A DNA stretch of 64,000 bases. Origin: an uncultured Desulfuromonadales bacterium (GTDB lineage Bacteria; Desulfobacterota; Desulfuromonadia; Desulfuromonadales; Geopsychrobacteraceae). Below the pieces are notes generated by a model that ran no database searches, had not been told where the DNA came from, and saw only the letters and a list, made by a program, of their open reading frames with translations. The stretch is taken from the NCBI GenBank assembly GCA_947259685.1, contig CAMYNC010000005.1, forward strand, positions 1 to 64,000. Reading direction: 5' to 3'. Shown in pieces: positions 1 through 7,677 of the stretch (positions within the stretch are counted from its first letter, which is position 1; each line of letters opens with the position of its first letter). A program made the translations under genes and the position numbers.

Positions 1-98
1 TTCCACAGTTTTCAACACGTTTCGTGAACCGCCGTGTACGGAACCGTACGCACGGTGGTGTGGGAGGACGGCGGGAGTAATCCCGCCTCCTACCCGAT
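1..98 (+). mobile_element. 3' end of a group II intron (domains V and VI)
   Basis: Bases 27-60 fold as a canonical 34-nt domain V: 28-36 pair with 51-59, a two-base bulge lies at 49-50, and an upper stem 37-40/45-48 closes a four-base loop at 41-44. Bases 62-95 make a domain VI-like hairpin (70-76 with 81-87, plus a GGAGG/CCTCC lower stem), with a candidate branch-point A at 92. The intron should end at the CCGAT or CCGATT at 98-99, the usual AY-type end. The body and any reverse-transcriptase gene would lie left of the window. The insertion sits about 54 bases upstream of the next start codon, so it separates that gene from its original upstream sequence. The intron class is not assigned. 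Confidence 0.85.
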
Positions 99-100
99 TG

Positions 101-112
101 GAAATCGATTTC
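101..112. repeat. 12-bp perfect palindrome beside the intron 3' junction
   Basis: GAAATCGATTTC is a perfect palindrome two or three bases downstream of the presumed intron end. It could be part of the intron target or an operator for the gene starting at 153. A 12-bp palindrome can also occur by chance. Confidence 0.4.
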
Positions 113-152
113 AATGAACTTTATTTTCCGCTGCAGGTGAGGGCTAGAGCTT

Positions 153-758
153 ATGGCTGAGAAGCAATCATTGCGTATGGTTCTGCCCCTAGAGCAGCTT
201 TCTGCTTTCTCCTTGTTGCTGCAACAGGGGGTCTGGTTGCGAGCTCAGGTAGGATGCAGTGTTGCGAGCTTACTGACAGAGCAGTTCGGCATCGCCGAGG
301 ATTATATTGTCGAGCGGATTACGACTCTGTTCCTGGATTATAAGCCGATTGACGATCTGGAAACCTCGTATGTCAAGAATGGCTCCACCTTGGCCCTCTC
401 TTCGGCCATGCCGGGACTGGTCGGCACCACGATGCGCCGCGGAAGCCATCTCGCAGCCATGCGTGGAGATATTTCATGCCAGACCCAGCAACAGGTCGAA
501 AGCGGCATGGGACGCATCAGGATCAAGCTGTTCAATCTGGTGATGACAGAGCAGGGTGGAAAATTCCTGTCCCATGGCATCGTTATTTCTAACAAGGAAT
601 TAGGGAGCTTTTTGAACGAGCAAGAAGACCGCTTCTGGCAAAGTTTCGGGGTCATTATTCTCGGCGATCAACAGATCGATCCAGCCAGTCTGAAAAAATA
701 TGTCAGCTCGGCTGATCCGGCCGGCGAGGTTCATGTTAAAGTTGAGTTTAAAGACTGA
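153..758 (+). CDS. Uncharacterised 201-aa protein upstream of MoaD/ThiF pair
   Basis: Function not recognised. The product is soluble, with no signal peptide or membrane segment. The N-terminal half contains a helix-rich stretch (residues 10-70) ending in a DYKPIDDLE-like element. The middle (about 75-105) is rich in Gly, Ser, Met and Arg (MPGLVGTTMRRGSH), and the C-terminal half looks alpha/beta. The start is an ATG preceded by AGGTGA at 135-140. A 66-base gap separates it from a MoaD-like gene that is almost contiguous with an E1-like gene, so the three probably form one transcription unit. In related bacteria MoaD-HesA pairs often accompany tungsten aldehyde oxidoreductases, so a cofactor or sulfur-transfer role is possible, but this is inference. 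The group II intron just upstream may have displaced its promoter or partner genes. Confidence 0.7.
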   Translation: MAEKQSLRMVLPLEQLSAFSLLLQQGVWLRAQVGCSVASLLTEQFGIAEDYIVERITTLFLDYKPIDDLETSYVKNGSTLALSSAMPGLVGTTMRRGSHLAAMRGDISCQTQQQVESGMGRIRIKLFNLVMTEQGGKFLSHGIVISNKELGSFLNEQEDRFWQSFGVIILGDQQIDPASLKKYVSSADPAGEVHVKVEFKD

Positions 759-824
759 TATCAGAATGAACCCTGATGAAGATGATAGGCAATCCCAACG
801 TTTAATTCGGAGATGACTCAGAAT

Positions 825-1049
825 ATGCAGATTACCGTGAAACTATTTGCGACCTTTCGTGCTGGTCGGTTCGATATTGAAGATCGTGAGTACCCGCCAG
901 AAACAAAGGTGAGCGATGTGGTGAAAGACCTCGATCTCCCCGAACAGAAACTCGGTATCCTGATGATCAACAGTCGACATGTTGATCTCGACCGTGCTCT
1001 TGTTGATGGGGAGACCCTGGCGATCTTTCCGCTGGTCGGTGGTGGTTAA
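825..1049 (+). CDS. MoaD/ThiS-family beta-grasp sulfur-carrier protein
   Basis: A 74-aa ubiquitin-fold protein of the MoaD/ThiS family. It starts MQITVKLFATFR, the typical first strand, and ends LVGGG, the diglycine tail that an E1-like enzyme adenylates and thiocarboxylates to carry sulfur. The ATG at 825 is preferred over the in-frame ATG at 813, because the Shine-Dalgarno-like GGAG at 809-812 abuts 813 but is well spaced from 825. The stop codon is one base before the downstream E1-like gene, so the two are translationally linked. In this family the partner pathway is usually molybdopterin/tungstopterin synthesis, thiamine or another sulfurtransfer; which one applies here is not shown by the sequence. 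One possibility is the tungstopterin of an aldehyde oxidoreductase. Confidence 0.85.
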   Translation: MQITVKLFATFRAGRFDIEDREYPPETKVSDVVKDLDLPEQKLGILMINSRHVDLDRALVDGETLAIFPLVGGG

Positions 1050-1050
1050 G

Positions 1051-1869
1051 ATGGAAGCGCTGCAGGCATTCCTGAAAGAAAGTGCCACGGGTGATCTGAT
1101 CTCCTGGACACACCAGCAGGAGGCTGCCGAGAAGTTTAAACAAAGCATCGCCGAAGTCGAAGAAGTGATCCTGCAGGCTGATCTGTTGCCTGCCAGATAC
1201 CAGCGTAACCGGCAGATGATCTCCACTGCAGAACAGCTGCAACTGTTTCATAGTAAGGTAGCGGTGATTGGCGCAGGTGGACTTGGCGGTTATATTTTGG
1301 AACAGTTGGCGCGGCTGGGGGTCGGGTCTATCGTTGTGATCGACGATGATGTCTTCGAAGAAAATAACCTTAATCGTCAACTCCTTTCCTCACCGGCTAA
1401 CCTTGGCCGGGTTAAGGTCGAGGTCGCCAAAGAGCGTCTGGCGGAAATCAATCCGGCGGTCAGGGTATCGCCACTCTGCGCAAAGTTTGACAAACAGGCC
1501 GGGGCAGGGCAGCTCGAAGGAGTCGACTGTGTGGTTGACGCGGTTGATAATGTCAGCGCTCGACTCGATCTGGAAGCGGTCTGCCGGTTACTGCAGATCC
1601 CTCTGGTGCATGGAGCCATCGCTGGTTGGTATGGACATGTGACCACGGTTCTGCCCGGAGATGAATCCTTGCAGACCCTTTATCGGCATTGGCAGGGGGG
1701 CAAGGGCGTGGAGCAGCAGCTCGGTAACCCTTCCTTTACGCCTGCCGTCGCCGCCAGCCTTGAAGTGGCTGAGGTCTGTAAACTTTTGTTAGGGCAGGGG
1801 AACCTGTTACGTCATCGGCAAATGATTTTCAACTTGCTCGATATGGAGGTCGAAGAAATCCCCCTTTGA
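1051..1869 (+). CDS. HesA/MoeB/ThiF-family E1-like adenylyltransferase
   Basis: A 272-aa E1-like protein expected to adenylate the C-terminal glycine of the upstream MoaD-like protein. The Rossmann nucleotide-binding motif GAGGLGG lies at about residues 74-80 with VVIDDD after it, followed by the characteristic NNLNRQLL and a VDAVDN strand (about residues 155-170). About 70 residues precede the Rossmann motif, an N-terminal extension rich in charged helix. No paired CxxC zinc motifs of classic MoeB/ThiF are visible, and there is no rhodanese domain. The ATG at 1051 is chosen because it begins one base after the MoaD stop; an in-frame extension to 979 would overlap MoaD. Family membership is firm; the exact pathway is inferred only from the neighbour. 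Confidence 0.85.
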   Translation: MEALQAFLKESATGDLISWTHQQEAAEKFKQSIAEVEEVILQADLLPARYQRNRQMISTAEQLQLFHSKVAVIGAGGLGGYILEQLARLGVGSIVVIDDDVFEENNLNRQLLSSPANLGRVKVEVAKERLAEINPAVRVSPLCAKFDKQAGAGQLEGVDCVVDAVDNVSARLDLEAVCRLLQIPLVHGAIAGWYGHVTTVLPGDESLQTLYRHWQGGKGVEQQLGNPSFTPAVAASLEVAEVCKLLLGQGNLLRHRQMIFNLLDMEVEEIPL

Positions 1870-2193
1870 ATGTCTCAATGATGTTAAGCGGAATGTTGTT
1901 TTCTCCCAATCACCTCAGCCCTTCCACCCGCTGAATAGAATGCCCTAAATAATACCGTCTCTATTTCTCTTTGTTCCTTTCTGCCTGCAAATCTATCCGC
2001 AGTAACTTTGGTTGCCGCCCTTACTGACTCCAGTAGCCGATATTTAAAGGGAATTCGTGAATTTTTTGGTTGCAACCGATATGGATTTGCGGGTTATATA
2101 AGGTGTCAAATCTACTCTGAAGTCATCAAGTTTTGTATTCAGGGGAATCCAGCAGTTAGCCCTTAAGCGTGACGATTTACATAGGAGAACAAA
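1870..2193. other. Intergenic gap of 324 bp
   Basis: No gene or RNA is recognised. The stretch is AT-richer than its flanks and lacks a clear terminator after the E1-like gene. The part nearest 2193 must hold the promoter of the DUF1858 gene, but no convincing -35/-10 pair could be picked. An AGGAGA ribosome site lies at 2182-2187. Confidence 0.5.
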
Positions 2194-2397
2194 ATGAGCC
2201 AGAAATTCAACAAGGACATGACCTTTCACGAGGCCCTGCAGCTGAGCCCTGAAGTCGCTGGGGTCCTCGGTCAATTCAACCTGGGCTGCGTTGGCTGCAT
2301 GGGAGCCATGAATGAAACTCTCGAGCAGGGTGCCCGCGCTCACGGCCTGGATGTTGAAGATATCCTGACCGCTCTGAACGCCATCTTCGATAGCTAA
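2194..2397 (+). CDS. DUF1858 / hybrid-cluster-associated redox disulfide protein
   Basis: A 67-aa protein matching the DUF1858 family, also known as the hybrid-cluster-protein-associated redox disulfide domain. It has the short helical layout DMTFHEALQLSPEVAGVLGQF followed by GCVGC (Cys32 and Cys35) and a conserved tail HGLDVEDILTALN. The CxxC pair is thought to act as a redox-active disulfide or metal ligand. Members are common in anaerobes beside hybrid cluster proteins or as stand-alone genes, as here. A good AGGAGA lies eight bases upstream of the start. A short GC hairpin (AAGGGG/CCCCTT) follows the stop but lacks a T-run, so read-through into recG is likely. Confidence 0.9.
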   Translation: MSQKFNKDMTFHEALQLSPEVAGVLGQFNLGCVGCMGAMNETLEQGARAHGLDVEDILTALNAIFDS

Positions 2398-2429
2398 ACT
2401 GGTAAGGGGCCGCCCCTTTCCAAACGCTT

Positions 2430-4562
2430 GTGGTTGATCAATCCTCTCTCCAGCAATCTTTAAGTAGCATCCGCGGCGTCGGTCCGCGGGTGCTGCTGCT
2501 GCTTGAAAAGCTCGGACTGCTGAACCTTGAAGATGCCCTCTATCATCTCCCCAGCAGGTATGAAGACCGTCGCCAACTGACGCCGATTTCCCGCCTGCGA
2601 GCAAATACTCAAGAAGTTTTTTTCGGCAGAGTGCTCGCCTCAGGAGAAAATCAAACCGCCCGCAGCCGCCGCAGTATTTTCGAAGTGATCGTTGCCGACG
2701 ATTCAGGGCAGGTCTCACTTAAATGGTTCCGCTACCGCAAACCCTGGTTGCAAAAACGCTTTCCCGTCGGCCAGAAAGCTATTTTTATCGGCGAAGTTAA
2801 ATTTTTTAGCGGCGGTCGTGAGGTTCACCACCCGGATGCCGAACTGGTCGAGGAGGGCGCCGATCTCAGCCGTTTGATTGAAAAAGATCCGCTGAATTAC
2901 GGGCGCATTCTGCCGGTCTACCCGCTCACCGAAGGGTTAACGCAAAAACAGGCGCGCAAGATCTGGTATCCGTTGGTGCAGCAATATGCCGCGGCGCTGC
3001 ATTCTCCCTTGCCCGTCGAAATCCTTCAGCAATTGCAACTCCTGCCCTTAGCAGCAGCAATGCAGGCTGTGCACTGGCCGGAGAAAGACGCACCCCTTCA
3101 GCTATTAGAACAAGGGCGCGACCGTTATCGCACCTCGTTAGTGTTCGATGAATTCTTTTTCCTGGAGCTGGGGCTTTTGCTTAAACGGCAGGGAGTCCAA
3201 CTGGAAACAGGCTACGCTTTTAAGGTTGAACATCGCTACACGATCCCCCTTAATAAAATGCTCCCTTTTAAACTGACTGAAGCCCAACGGCGGGTGCTCG
3301 GTGAAATCAAACAGGACATGATGGCGCCACACCCGATGAATCGGTTGTTGCAAGGGGATGTCGGTAGCGGAAAAACCATGGTGGCGTTGATGGCGGCGCT
3401 GGTTGCCATCGAAAATGACACCCAGGTTGCCATCGTCGCACCCACCGAAATTCTGGCAGAGCAGCATTTCTCAACCTTTCATGGCTGGTTGGATAAATTA
3501 GGATTGAAAACCCTGCTGCTGCAGGGCAGCATGAAAGGCTCCGAAAAAAAAGCCGCTTTGGCGCAGATTGTCAGCGGTGAAGTCGACCTGGTTGTTGGGA
3601 CCCATGCGGTGCTGCAGGAGGGGGTCGAATTCAAACGCCTGGGGCTGGGAATTGTCGATGAACAACACCGCTTTGGGGTCAAGCAGCGCAGTATTCTTAA
3701 ACATAAAGGCACCAACCCGGATATCCTGGTGATGACGGCGACCCCTATTCCGCGAACCCTTTCCCTGACTCTGTATGGCGATCTGGCCGTATCGGTGATC
3801 GATCAACTGCCGCCGGGCCGCAAACCGGTTTCTACCAGAGTCTACCCCGGTAAACAGCGTGACAAGGCCTACCAACTGATTGCCAGCGAACTGGCCCAGG
3901 GGCGGCAAGGATATATTGTTTATCCCCTGGTGGAAGAATCGGAAAAATCTGATCTGCTGGCCGCCACAGAAGCGGCCAGCCAATTGGCTGATGAGGTCTT
4001 TCCCCAGGCGCGGATCGGCCTGCTGCATGGGCGAATGAAGCAGGCCGAAAAAGAGTTGGTGATGACCGCCTTTCGTCAGCAGGAACTCGATCTGCTGATC
4101 TCAACGACGGTTATTGAGGTGGGTGTCGATGTGCCGAACGCCACAGTGATGATGATCGAACACGCTGATCGCTTCGGTCTCGCCCAGCTACACCAATTAC
4201 GCGGCCGGGTAGGACGGGGTGCCGATAAAAGTTACTGCTTGTTGGTCCCATCGGAGCACTACAGTGATGATGCCAGGCGTCGCCTGCGGGTGATGGTCGA
4301 AACCGAAGACGGCTTCCGGATTGCCGAGGCCGATCTGGAGATTCGCGGGCCGGGGGAATTTCTTGGCACCAAACAGGCGGGATTGCCTGATTTCCGGGTC
4401 GCCAATATCCTGCGCGATGCCGGTATCCTTGAGACGGCACGTCAGCAGGCAGAGAATTATCTTGAGCAAACCAACCTGCTGAAAGCAGCTGATGCTGCCG
4501 AGGTCAGGGCTGAATTACTCCGTCGTTGGGGTGGCCGGCTGGAACTGGCCGGCATTGGTTAG
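2430..4562 (+). CDS. recG: ATP-dependent DNA helicase RecG
   Basis: A 710-aa superfamily 2 helicase that remodels stalled replication forks and Holliday junctions. The N-terminal wedge region (about residues 60-170, starting LYHLPSRYEDR) precedes the helicase core. Walker A GDVGSGKT is near residue 309, the DEQHRFG box near 409, TATPIPRT near 436, and helicase motif VI (HQLRGRVGRG) near residues 587-596. Length fits the family (about 690-770). Translation appears to start at GTG 2430, giving MVDQSSLQQ; no strong Shine-Dalgarno is visible, so a nearby alternative start cannot be excluded. It follows the DUF1858 gene by 32 bases. Confidence 0.95.
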   Translation: MVDQSSLQQSLSSIRGVGPRVLLLLEKLGLLNLEDALYHLPSRYEDRRQLTPISRLRANTQEVFFGRVLASGENQTARSRRSIFEVIVADDSGQVSLKWFRYRKPWLQKRFPVGQKAIFIGEVKFFSGGREVHHPDAELVEEGADLSRLIEKDPLNYGRILPVYPLTEGLTQKQARKIWYPLVQQYAAALHSPLPVEILQQLQLLPLAAAMQAVHWPEKDAPLQLLEQGRDRYRTSLVFDEFFFLELGLLLKRQGVQLETGYAFKVEHRYTIPLNKMLPFKLTEAQRRVLGEIKQDMMAPHPMNRLLQGDVGSGKTMVALMAALVAIENDTQVAIVAPTEILAEQHFSTFHGWLDKLGLKTLLLQGSMKGSEKKAALAQIVSGEVDLVVGTHAVLQEGVEFKRLGLGIVDEQHRFGVKQRSILKHKGTNPDILVMTATPIPRTLSLTLYGDLAVSVIDQLPPGRKPVSTRVYPGKQRDKAYQLIASELAQGRQGYIVYPLVEESEKSDLLAATEAASQLADEVFPQARIGLLHGRMKQAEKELVMTAFRQQELDLLISTTVIEVGVDVPNATVMMIEHADRFGLAQLHQLRGRVGRGADKSYCLLVPSEHYSDDARRRLRVMVETEDGFRIAEADLEIRGPGEFLGTKQAGLPDFRVANILRDAGILETARQQAENYLEQTNLLKAADAAEVRAELLRRWGGRLELAGIG

Positions 4563-4636
4563 ACTGGCTCTTGCCGTCAACATCAGCAAGCACAAGCGAT
4601 AAGCAAAGATTTTTTCCTCTAGCATAAGGAATTTTC

Positions 4637-4810
4637 ATGGAATATTTAATCGTCTGGGCCATTTTGGGTGCAGCCTCTTTCTCTCTTGCCAAAGGGAAAA
4701 ACCGCAATCCCTGGTTATGGGGGTTCCTCGGTCTGATTTTCGGCCCCATTTCCCTGCTGGTCATCGCCCTTTTAAAGCCGGCCCCTGGCCCGGATCAGGG
4801 TTATAAATAG
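4637..4810 (+). CDS. Small 57-aa membrane protein
   Basis: A short gene of 57 codons beginning MEYLIVWAILGAAS and ending GPDQGYK. Two hydrophobic segments (about residues 2-17 and 28-46) are separated by a basic turn KGKNRNPWLWG, giving a hairpin membrane topology. The layout (charged KxRNP-W turn, then LGLIFGPISLL) recalls many tiny uncharacterised membrane proteins of bacteria. AAGGA sits six bases before the ATG, and codon use matches the neighbours. Between recG and the next unknown gene there are no other candidates. Function unknown. Confidence 0.7.
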   Translation: MEYLIVWAILGAASFSLAKGKNRNPWLWGFLGLIFGPISLLVIALLKPAPGPDQGYK

Positions 4811-4851
4811 ACTGACAGTTGGGCGGGCCATAATTTGCTCTGGAGGAGACG

Positions 4852-5328
4852 ATGTATATTCTGGATATTTTTTTCAAGCGGCGTAAATTTATCGCCATTT
4901 TCGAAAAGACCTGGCAATCGATAGGCGATAAAATCTCCCTGGTGCAAGGGGCTGAAGATGAAGCCGAAGCGCAGCTTGAGTTGTTTTACTTTGTTTCCGT
5001 GGTGTACTGTTCGGTCTTCCATTCGGCCCTTGCCGCAGGGATGAGTGAAAGTTCAGCTCATTATCTGGCCCGAATTCAGACCAAAAAAAGCAAAGTCGAT
5101 GAAAGCATCGTGACGGCTGTTGAAGAGATGTTTTCAACCCCGGAAGGCGAGCAGCAGCAGACTTATGTTCAATTAGCCAACGCCAAAATTGCGCCTATGG
5201 TTAGCGCCCAAACGGAGGCAGGCGTCGAGTTGGGTCCGGCAACCCTGCAAGCTTCGCTGGATGAACTGCATCAGGCGGTAAGGGTCTGCGGGTATTCTGG
5301 CACTGATGCGGCAGCTGCGAAAAACTGA
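4852..5328 (+). CDS. Hypothetical cytosolic protein, 158 aa
   Basis: Not recognised. The N-terminus MYILDIFFKRRKFIAIF resembles a short amphipathic or membrane-anchoring start. The remainder is predicted helical and acidic with Ala- and Gln-rich stretches and no recognisable catalytic motif. A near-perfect GGAGGAG lies seven bases before the ATG, so expression is likely. It ends 16 bases before the DUF423 gene, so the pair, and possibly the 57-aa gene, could be cotranscribed. The role cannot be inferred from context. Confidence 0.75.
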   Translation: MYILDIFFKRRKFIAIFEKTWQSIGDKISLVQGAEDEAEAQLELFYFVSVVYCSVFHSALAAGMSESSAHYLARIQTKKSKVDESIVTAVEEMFSTPEGEQQQTYVQLANAKIAPMVSAQTEAGVELGPATLQASLDELHQAVRVCGYSGTDAAAAKN

Positions 5329-5344
5329 AAAGGGATGGACCAGG

Positions 5345-5719
5345 ATGAAAATCTTTCTGTTGCTCGGCAGCGTCAATGCCTTTCTGGCTGTTGCTCTGGG
5401 GGCCTTTGGCGCCCACGGTCTCAAATCCAAGGTCTCCAGCGAACTATTGACAACCTGGCAGACTGGGGTTCTTTACCATCTGACTCATGCCTTGGGATTG
5501 ATTCTGATCGGAGTTCTTATCCAACTCTTGCCACAAGCCTCTTTACTCCGTACCTCTGGTTGGCTGCTGCTGGCTGGCGTGGTCCTGTTTTCCGGCAGCC
5601 TCTATCTGCTGGTACTTTCCGGTATCCGCCCATTGGGGATGATCACGCCCTTTGGCGGGGTGGCCTTTTTGGTCGGTTGGCTTTTGTTGGCTATGGCGGC
5701 TTGGAATCTGGGTAATTGA
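5345..5719 (+). CDS. DUF423 family inner-membrane protein
   Basis: A 124-aa protein of the DUF423/YgdD family. It opens MKIFLLLGSVNAFLAVALGAFGAH, where the AFGAHGL motif is diagnostic, and has four hydrophobic segments: about residues 5-22, 45-62, 70-90 and 97-120. The middle HALGLI and final PFGGVAFLVGW elements also match the family. The biochemical function of DUF423 proteins is not established. The start at 5345 is preferred because the extended reading begins inside the preceding gene and adds a charged, non-conserved leader; ACCAGG precedes the ATG weakly. Confidence 0.9.
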   Translation: MKIFLLLGSVNAFLAVALGAFGAHGLKSKVSSELLTTWQTGVLYHLTHALGLILIGVLIQLLPQASLLRTSGWLLLAGVVLFSGSLYLLVLSGIRPLGMITPFGGVAFLVGWLLLAMAAWNLGN

Positions 5720-5879
5720 GGCTAGCCACATTTCCATTGAGAGCGGCGGAATTGCGGAGTGCGCTGAGAAGAAAAAGCCGATTTTGACCACAAGAATTTT
5801 CTCCAGATTATCCCCGCGACCTTTGCGTTCTCTGCGGTGAGATTGAATAGCGCCTCTTTCTCGACCAGATTGCGATCTA

Positions 5880-6653
5880 TTACTGCTGCTGCATCTGCTT
5901 CTTGAACTGTTCCAGTTGCTGCTGCAGCTTTTGCAAATCTTCTGGCGACATCCCCATGCCAGCGCCAGCATTGCCTGCGGGACCATCCGGCAACATGGTA
6001 TTATCACCCTGAAGATTACCCATCCCGCCGATCATGCTGGGAGTTTGCAGCTTGGTATAGCCTGGCGGAATGCTAAACAGGCTGGCTGGCTGTTGGGCAA
6101 TTTCAAGATTGCTCAGTTCCGAGGCAAATCGGCTGGTGCGACCCTGCTGCCTGGTGGTCCCTTCCATTTTCAGCGGTATCCAGTCTTCTGAAAACCACAA
6201 ATAGCCTGTGGTCTGGTTGTTTTTTTGGTCGAGGGAGTTGAACTGATATTTATCGGCTGGAATTCCGTTGACCATCTCGCTGCCGACTTTTTCTAGATTG
6301 ACATCGCCGTCCAACATCGCTGCTGAGGGGTCTTTTTGTTTTTTGGTGCCACTGCCAGAACTTTCCAGGTACATCCGCCGTTCCGGCATCAGGACATAGA
6401 AACGGTCCTCTTTGCCGTGGCGAATACTGATGCTTTTGCGCCCCATCATTGCACTTTCGCGCCGTTCGTTGCCGGCGGAATAAAACAGTCTTCCGGGGAT
6501 AGTCATTGGAGCTTGACCCTGGTCCTGGCTTACTGTCAAAACAATATCGGCAGCATAGTCTACGGTTGGTTCCGGCAGCGGAGATGCCACGGCCGAAAAA
6601 GCCAGTAGGCTTCCCATCACCAGGGAAAATAAAAGGTCGCGGAATGATCTCAT
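5880..6653 (-). CDS. Secreted LolA-like/DUF4412-type protein
   Basis: A 257-aa exported protein with a Sec signal peptide at residues 1-23, probably cleaved after SAVASP. The mature part (about 30-185) has the alternating-strand character of LolA/outer-membrane-lipoprotein-sorting or DUF4412 proteins: the elements MTIPGRLFYSAGNERRE, ILMPER-like FYVLMPERRMYLE, GIPADKYQF and LWFSEDWIPLKME occur in the order expected for that fold. The C-terminal 60 residues are Gly/Met/Pro-rich, then a Gln-rich helix ending QMQQQ. It is divergent from the phosphatase gene at 6855. The exact family is uncertain; periplasmic location is well supported. Confidence 0.75.
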   Translation of the reverse strand: MRSFRDLLFSLVMGSLLAFSAVASPLPEPTVDYAADIVLTVSQDQGQAPMTIPGRLFYSAGNERRESAMMGRKSISIRHGKEDRFYVLMPERRMYLESSGSGTKKQKDPSAAMLDGDVNLEKVGSEMVNGIPADKYQFNSLDQKNNQTTGYLWFSEDWIPLKMEGTTRQQGRTSRFASELSNLEIAQQPASLFSIPPGYTKLQTPSMIGGMGNLQGDNTMLPDGPAGNAGAGMGMSPEDLQKLQQQLEQFKKQMQQQ

Positions 6654-6854
6654 GACTTTCCCCCTTATGCTTAGGTGGACGAAAAAGGTGGGGCTTTTCG
6701 CTGGCCCTGTTTCGAAGTATATTACTTTGCTCGCTGATTTCAGCTGCCCACAATAAGAAAATAGTGACTATTTTGGGATTCAATGATCTGGTGAATTAGT
6801 GTATTCTTAGCTTTCGTTGGGTGGGCCTTTTGTTGAACGACCTTGGGAGTGTAA

Positions 6855-7586
6855 GTGCAAAGACTTATCGCAGTTGGTGACATTCACGGACAATTTGATC
6901 TGCTTAAAGAGTTGATCGATAAAATTAACCCCTCGCGTGAGGACCAGTTGGTTTTTCTTGGTGATTATGTTGATCGTGGGCCGAAGACACCTCAGGTGCT
7001 CGACTGGTTGATCGATTTCAAAGCAGAATATCCGCACACGGTTATGCTGCGTGGCAATCATGAACAGATGCTGCTTGATGCGCTGGAGGATATTGCCCTG
7101 GGGCAACAGCGTAAAGCCGGCTTGCTAGGGAAAATATTTGCCGGGGGGAATGATGCTCTTCCAGAATCCGTCCAGCTATTCCTGGACAATGGCGGCAAGG
7201 AGACCTTGCAGGCTTATCGGCCCAAAGATGGTAATCCAGATCCCTTGGCGGCTTTTGACAATATCCCAAAAAAGCATCTGTTTTTTCTGGGACGAACCAA
7301 ATTTTTTCACCGCCAAGGCCTGTTTTTATTCGTTCATGCCGGGGTTGATCCGAATGACCCCCGGGGGGAAAATGGACCGCAGGCATTTCTTTGGCAGCGG
7401 CGACCGGTCTGGGATAAAAAACCGGGTTGGAATAAGGTCGTTGTCCATGGCCATACCCCGGTAACAGAACCTTATTTCGGCCGCTGGGAAATCGCTTTGG
7501 ATACCGGTGCCGGCCACCGTGGCCGACTGACCGCCTGTGAGGTGCAGACCAAACAGATCTGGCAGGCCGGTGAGGGCAGAATTTAA
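6855..7586 (+). CDS. PPP-type serine/threonine protein phosphatase / metallophosphoesterase
   Basis: A 243-aa calcineurin-like phosphoesterase of the bacterial PPP family (PrpA/ApaH-like). Metal-ligand motifs occur in order: GDIHG (residues 8-12), GDYVDRGP (about 36-43), RGNHE (about 63-67) and later HAG and VVHGHTPV. These bind two metal ions that activate water for phosphate hydrolysis. Substrates could be phosphoproteins or dinucleoside tetraphosphates. GTG is used as start with GGGAG about six bases upstream. It stands alone, with a promoter expected in the 201-bp divergent gap before it. Confidence 0.9.
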   Translation: MQRLIAVGDIHGQFDLLKELIDKINPSREDQLVFLGDYVDRGPKTPQVLDWLIDFKAEYPHTVMLRGNHEQMLLDALEDIALGQQRKAGLLGKIFAGGNDALPESVQLFLDNGGKETLQAYRPKDGNPDPLAAFDNIPKKHLFFLGRTKFFHRQGLFLFVHAGVDPNDPRGENGPQAFLWQRRPVWDKKPGWNKVVVHGHTPVTEPYFGRWEIALDTGAGHRGRLTACEVQTKQIWQAGEGRI

Positions 7587-7677
7587 GTTGCGCCCTTTTG
7601 CTTGACAAGCCCATCTGAAAGCTGTCTATTCCATTGCTTCTATGATGTCCCGATTCTTCTCGATATACAGGTAAATT

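Noticed and set aside
979..1050. In-frame extension of the E1-like gene upstream of 1051
   Set aside because: It would overlap the MoaD gene in another frame; the ATG one base after the MoaD stop is much more likely.
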